In this document: piece after piece, positions 3,760 to 6,852 of the stretch
How positions within the stretch are numbered: position 1 is the stretch's first letter
Layout of the letters: each line of letters begins with the position of its first letter
NCBI GenBank assembly: GCA_030590185.1
Contig: JAUUZB010000207.1
Location: forward strand, 1-6,852
DNA: 6,852 bases
From: Deltaproteobacteria bacterium
Lineage (GTDB): Bacteria > Myxococcota > XYA12-FULL-58-9 > JAUUZB01
Direction: 5' to 3'
Notes under the pieces: generated by a model
The model's database searches: none
Told to the model about the DNA's origin: nothing
What the model saw: the letters and a program-made list of their open reading frames with translations, nothing else
Made by a program: the position numbers and the translations under genes

Positions 3760-6330
3760 ACCGCGCGCCGGCGCCACCGGTCCACGTTCCCGGGCCGGGC
3801 CGACCGGACCACGCTCTCGAGCGGGACCAGCGGCGGGCGGCGCCTCGCCCTCGGGGTAGAGGGTGAGCTTCACCACGTGCGCATTGCGCATCACCTGAAA
3901 CGGCACCGCCGCGTCACGGGGTGCGGCCGCGGCGAGCCCTGCCAAACCGCGCGCGTCTTTCACCGGCTTGCCGTTGAACCGACTGATGATGTCGTTGGCG
4001 CGCACACCGGCGGCGCTACCGGCGCCCCCTGGGCTAACCTCAACCACCAGGGCGCCCGCCTCGAGCCGGTTCTTGCGCAGCAGATCCGCCGAGGCCACGC
4101 CGAGCCGCAGTCCGAGCTTGCGACGGTTGGCGTGGGTCACGGTCGGTAGCGGCCGGGGCCGGCCCTCGAGATCCGCGAGCTCACATTGGGCCGCGAAGAG
4201 CTCGTCCCGCGACGGCTTGAGCTTCTTCTCCAGGGCGGTCTCAGCCTGCCGCAACTTGTCCCGGGCCTTGCTGACCTCGTCCCGCCACAGGGCCTCGGTC
4301 TCGCTGACCTTGGCCTTGGCCCCGTCGAGCCGAGCCTGGGCGGCGGCCACCGCGGCTTCGTCCACCACGCCGAACTCCGACAGGATCAACACGTCAACCT
4401 TGCCCTTGCGGAGGATCTCCACGTAGACCGGCGCGTCGAGGGGCGCCTCGGCCGCCGCCGCCTCGAGCTGGGTTGAGTCCTTGATCGCCACGTCATTGAA
4501 CTTGCAGATCACGTCCCCGGCCTCGAAGCCGTTCTCCACCCCGGCCGCGCGGGTGTCGAGCACGTAGGCGCAATCGGGGCCGTCGAGCTTCAGGTCCTTT
4601 TGGAGCAGGGGCGTGACATCCTCAAGGGTGAGCCCGAGCTTGCGGCCCTTGGAGCCCGGCACCGGCCGCGCCTCGCGAGCTTCATCAACCCCGATCTCGG
4701 CCTCCCCCACCGGGCCCTGAACCTTAATAACTGCGGCGTCACGCATTTTCTCGATTTTCTCGACGTAGGCCTGGGCCTTGTCGACCGACCGCCGGTTGCG
4801 CGACTCGTCTTTCTTGATGCGCGACTCGGCCTTGGCCATGCGCTTTTCGATCTTGCCACGCTTGGCGTCGAGCTCAGCGCCCGCCCGCTGCAGCTCCTCC
4901 TCGGATGGGGGCGCCGCCGCGGTGTTCTCGAGCTTCCTACGCGCCGCCTCTGCCCGCGCCGCGGCGTCGCGCTCTGCCTTGTCCTTCGCCTCGCGCTCCA
5001 CCCGCTCGCGCTCCGCCATTTCCCGCGCCGCGCGCTCCTGGGCTAGGCGATCCTTCTCAGCCTGGGTCTTTGCCGCGGCCTCGCGGGCTGCGAGCTCGCG
5101 CTCTTCCTTGTCGCGCTTTGCCTGGGCGACCCGGTCGAGCTTCTCCTGGGCCTTGCGCTCCTTCTCCGCCTTGGCTCTGGCGGCCTCATCGAGCTTCTCC
5201 TGGGCCTTGCGTTCCTTCTCCGCCTTTGCCTTGGCGGCCTTGTCGAGCTTCTCCTGTTTGGCCTTGGCGGCCTTATCGAGTTTCTCCTGGGCCTTGCGCT
5301 CCTTCTCGAGGCGCGCCTGCTCTGCCTCGCGCTTCTTCTGCTGCTCCGCCTCGACCCGCTTGCGCTCCTCCTCCTTTTTGACGCGCTCGATCTCCGCGAT
5401 CCGGGCCGCCTCGGCCTCACGCATGCGGCGCTCCTCGGCCTCCTTGGCCTTCTTCACCGCGAGGGCACGCGCCTCCTCCTCCTCCCGGATCTTGCGCGCC
5501 GCCTCCTCCTTTTGACGTTTCTCCTCGGCCGCCGCGAGCCGGATCGCCTCGGTCGCCTCGCGCTTCTTGACCTCCTCCTCCGCCGCGATGCGCGCCGCCT
5601 CGGCAACCGCCCTCTGACTGACAATTTTGCTGACCATGCCGCCGGTCAGGGTGATCAAGAGGTCGCCGTACTGGGCAACGTGCTCCAAAATACTTGTATC
5701 TGACAACCGACTGGCGTTCTTGGGCTTGCCGAACGCCGCGAACATCTCGGATCGACTCATGCCTTCCTGGATCTCCTTGGCGTAGATCCCGTCTAGCACC
5801 GTGGGTGATCGTTGCAGGAGCCAACTATCAACCCATGCCTTACTCCCGAGATAGTCGGCGATTTGCTCCCGAAAGGCCACCTCCGTGGCGATATCCTTGG
5901 GCAACACGATGACGACCGGCGGGCCTTTCTCATCCTGGCGCTCGAGCTCAAGCCAGGTGTGTGCCGTGGGGTAGCTCGCGGGGCGATCAGCCAAGTCATC
6001 CGGGAAGAGCACCCGGGTTACCTTGACCGGCATGCCGGCCCACAGCGGCGCGCCCTCGAACCGCGGTGGCGCGAGCGGTTTTCCCTCTTGGTTGAACAGG
6101 GAGATGATCTCGGCGGGCCGGGGATCGGCAAAGAGCTTGTCCCCCTGACCAAAGAACGCCCCCGAGCTCATGGAGGCGGCGAGGTAGTAGGTGCTTCCGG
6201 TCAGCTCACGGCCGAGCTTGGCCTGCCCCTCGGTCGAGACCTTGAGGCCCCCCGGTTGAGACATGAGGGCGCAGGAGGCCGTGCCCAGGGCCAGGAACAG
6301 GAGGGTGACGACGTTGATCGTGATTTTCAT
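3721..6330 (-). CDS. Predicted lipoprotein with BamE-like segment, long charged helix and two PDZ domains
   Basis: The 869-residue protein starts with a signal peptide whose likely lipid site is Cys20 (LALGTASC; Thr at -3 is less usual). Residues 30-180 form an unrecognised globular domain. Residues 186-238 (EIQEGMSRSEMFAAFGKPK to LTGGMVSKI) resemble the BamE/SmpA/OmlA fold. Residues about 241-468 are an unbroken, almost proline-free run of Glu, Lys, Arg and Ala, as in TolA or single alpha-helices. A further helix covers about 474-532. PDZ1 is about 562-652 (KLGLTLEDV, GFEAGDVICKFN). A helical linker at 656-722 leads to PDZ2 at about 737-826 (KLGLRLGVA, GVRANDIISRFNGKPVKD). The tail repeats GPARERGPV and ends basic. 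No protease domain accompanies the PDZ domains, so this looks like an envelope scaffold, not an HtrA enzyme. GGGGAG six bases before the ATG supports the start. Function is unknown. Confidence 0.88.
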   Translation of the reverse strand: MKITINVVTLLFLALGTASCALMSQPGGLKVSTEGQAKLGRELTGSTYYLAASMSSGAFFGQGDKLFADPRPAEIISLFNQEGKPLAPPRFEGAPLWAGMPVKVTRVLFPDDLADRPASYPTAHTWLELERQDEKGPPVVIVLPKDIATEVAFREQIADYLGSKAWVDSWLLQRSPTVLDGIYAKEIQEGMSRSEMFAAFGKPKNASRLSDTSILEHVAQYGDLLITLTGGMVSKIVSQRAVAEAARIAAEEEVKKREATEAIRLAAAEEKRQKEEAARKIREEEEARALAVKKAKEAEERRMREAEAARIAEIERVKKEEERKRVEAEQQKKREAEQARLEKERKAQEKLDKAAKAKQEKLDKAAKAKAEKERKAQEKLDEAARAKAEKERKAQEKLDRVAQAKRDKEERELAAREAAAKTQAEKDRLAQERAAREMAERERVEREAKDKAERDAAARAEAARRKLENTAAAPPSEEELQRAGAELDAKRGKIEKRMAKAESRIKKDESRNRRSVDKAQAYVEKIEKMRDAAVIKVQGPVGEAEIGVDEAREARPVPGSKGRKLGLTLEDVTPLLQKDLKLDGPDCAYVLDTRAAGVENGFEAGDVICKFNDVAIKDSTQLEAAAAEAPLDAPVYVEILRKGKVDVLILSEFGVVDEAAVAAAQARLDGAKAKVSETEALWRDEVSKARDKLRQAETALEKKLKPSRDELFAAQCELADLEGRPRPLPTVTHANRRKLGLRLGVASADLLRKNRLEAGALVVEVSPGGAGSAAGVRANDIISRFNGKPVKDARGLAGLAAAAPRDAAVPFQVMRNAHVVKLTLYPEGEAPPAAGPARERGPVGPARERGPVAPARGPVRRGPVVPKGK
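5135..5307 (-). repeat. In-frame 54-bp/33-bp repeats in the coiled region of the PDZ lipoprotein
   Basis: TCGAG(C/T)TTCTCCTG recurs on the plus strand at 5135, 5189, 5243 and 5276, giving steps of 54, 54 and 33 bases, that is 18, 18 and 11 residues. The protein repeat is about residues 342-399, with core EKERKAQEKLD and AAKAKA. The short unit lacks exactly seven residues. An 18-residue step equals five helical turns, so length changes here keep the face of the helix. Confidence 0.85.
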
Positions 6331-6391
6331 GTGCAGCTCCCCAGCCGTTGGTGAACGCAGTCGCGCGCCGCCAAAGGTCTTCGGGAGCCGG

Positions 6392-6421
6392 ACGCTACGG
6401 CATTTCGTGTTGGTGGGTCAA
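6392..6421 (-). promoter_or_regulatory. Candidate promoter of the PDZ lipoprotein gene
   Basis: On the minus strand TTGACC (6416-6421) is followed after 18 bases by TAGCGT (6392-6397), which keeps T, A and the final T of the -10 consensus. It lies in the 117-bp gap after the upstream gene and predicts a leader of about 55 bases that includes the GGGGAG ribosome site. If real, the lipoprotein gene need not depend on the upstream gene for transcription. Confidence 0.38.
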
Positions 6422-6447
6422 CGGGCAGCGGGCAGGTACGGTACGGC

Positions 6448-6852
6448 TCAGTAGCTGGAGCTGGCCAAGCCGTGCAGTTGCTGGGCGAGGACCAGGCTCG
6501 GGTCGGAGAAAGGCTCGACGACCACGGGCTCGGCAGCGGCGCCACCGCGCACCGGCTTGGTGGAGCGCTTGGCCCGGACAACCTTGCCGTAGGACAGGGA
6601 GCGCTGGTCGCCGTTGTCGTCGATGTCGAAACGATTGAGCACCGCGATATGGCGACCACTCTTGGAGCGCATGACCAGCACCATGGCGGTGACGTCTTGA
6701 CCGCTGACCGCCTCGCGGCGGAAGCGCCCCAGGGAGGTCCGGCTGCCATTGACCAGGGCCAGGCTATAGCCGAGGGGCCGACCCGCCTGCCCGGAGATAT
6801 AAACGGCATCCTCGCCCATCTGCGCGTCGAGACGAACGTCCGGATCCTCGAC
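6448..6852 (-). CDS. Unrecognised protein, partial (N-terminus beyond the window)
   Basis: The frame is open from the right edge, so the 135 visible residues are the C-terminal part; an internal ATG at 6819 has no ribosome site and is probably not the start. Codon third positions are strongly G/C, which supports this frame over the overlapping shadow frame. The first part is beta-rich (DAVYISGQAGRPLGYSLALV, then TAMVLVMRSKSG, then HIAVLNRFDIDDNGDQ). From about KVVRAKRS onward it becomes a low-complexity basic and then variable tail ending ASSSY. No domain, membrane segment or catalytic motif is recognised. It shares strand with the PDZ lipoprotein 117 bp downstream and could be its operon partner, but a candidate promoter lies between them. 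Confidence 0.72.
   Translation of the reverse strand, partial: VEDPDVRLDAQMGEDAVYISGQAGRPLGYSLALVNGSRTSLGRFRREAVSGQDVTAMVLVMRSKSGRHIAVLNRFDIDDNGDQRSLSYGKVVRAKRSTKPVRGGAAAEPVVVEPFSDPSLVLAQQLHGLASSSY

Noticed and set aside
4778..5515. Plus-strand 245-residue Ser/Ala/Arg-rich frame opposite the charged helix
   Set aside because: It is the antisense reading of Glu/Lys/Ala codons and has extreme low complexity with no start signal of note.
6327..6809. Alternative 160-residue minus-strand frame overlapping the right-hand gene
   Set aside because: Its composition is that of an out-of-frame reading (Pro, Ser, Arg, Trp, Cys rich) and it overlaps the start of the PDZ lipoprotein; the other frame has clean G/C third positions and runs open to the edge.

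Overview
The window is GC-rich DNA with strong G/C preference at third codon positions. It looks like a chromosomal segment from a myxobacterium-type organism (Myxococcota). The best evidence is a surface protein at 2458-3615 whose C-terminus is a Cys, a short hydrophobic segment and a poly-Arg run, resembling the MYXO-CTERM sorting tag. The large lipoprotein with a very long charged helix and the GC-rich housekeeping genes fit, but taxonomy is inferred.

Layout. 1-511 (minus strand): a small acidic protein gene overlaps a nucleotidyltransferase-fold gene that runs off the left edge; the pair looks like a two-gene module. 607-682 (minus): tRNA-Ala with anticodon CGC. 794-1744 (plus): a HAD-like phosphatase-fold protein with an Asp/Thr low-complexity insert. 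1741-2265 (minus): greB, convergent with the HAD gene, their two stop codons sharing one CTAG. 2458-3615 (plus): a predicted lipoprotein with Ig-like regions and the MYXO-CTERM-like tail. 3550-3759: a threefold 70-bp tandem repeat joining the 3' ends of this gene and the next. 3721-6330 (minus): an 869-residue predicted lipoprotein with an unrecognised N-terminal domain, a BamE/SmpA-like segment, a roughly 230-residue charged helix and two PDZ domains. 6448-6852 (minus): the C-terminal part of an unrecognised protein that runs off the right edge.

No gene-free stretch exceeds 300 bases. The gaps (512-606, 683-793, 2266-2457, 3616-3720, 6331-6447) hold candidate promoters, short inverted or phased repeats, or the tandem repeat. 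No intrinsic terminator with a T-run, no CRISPR array and no insertion sequence is visible.

The genes do not form one obvious pathway. greB and the tRNA are housekeeping. The two lipoproteins are both envelope proteins and are physically linked through the repeat, but a functional link is not shown. The least ordinary items are the PDZ/long-helix lipoprotein, the 70-bp triplication that appears to have separated two formerly overlapping convergent genes, the double-tagged surface protein with a possible sigma-54 promoter, and the small-protein/nucleotidyltransferase pair with a possible leaderless promoter.
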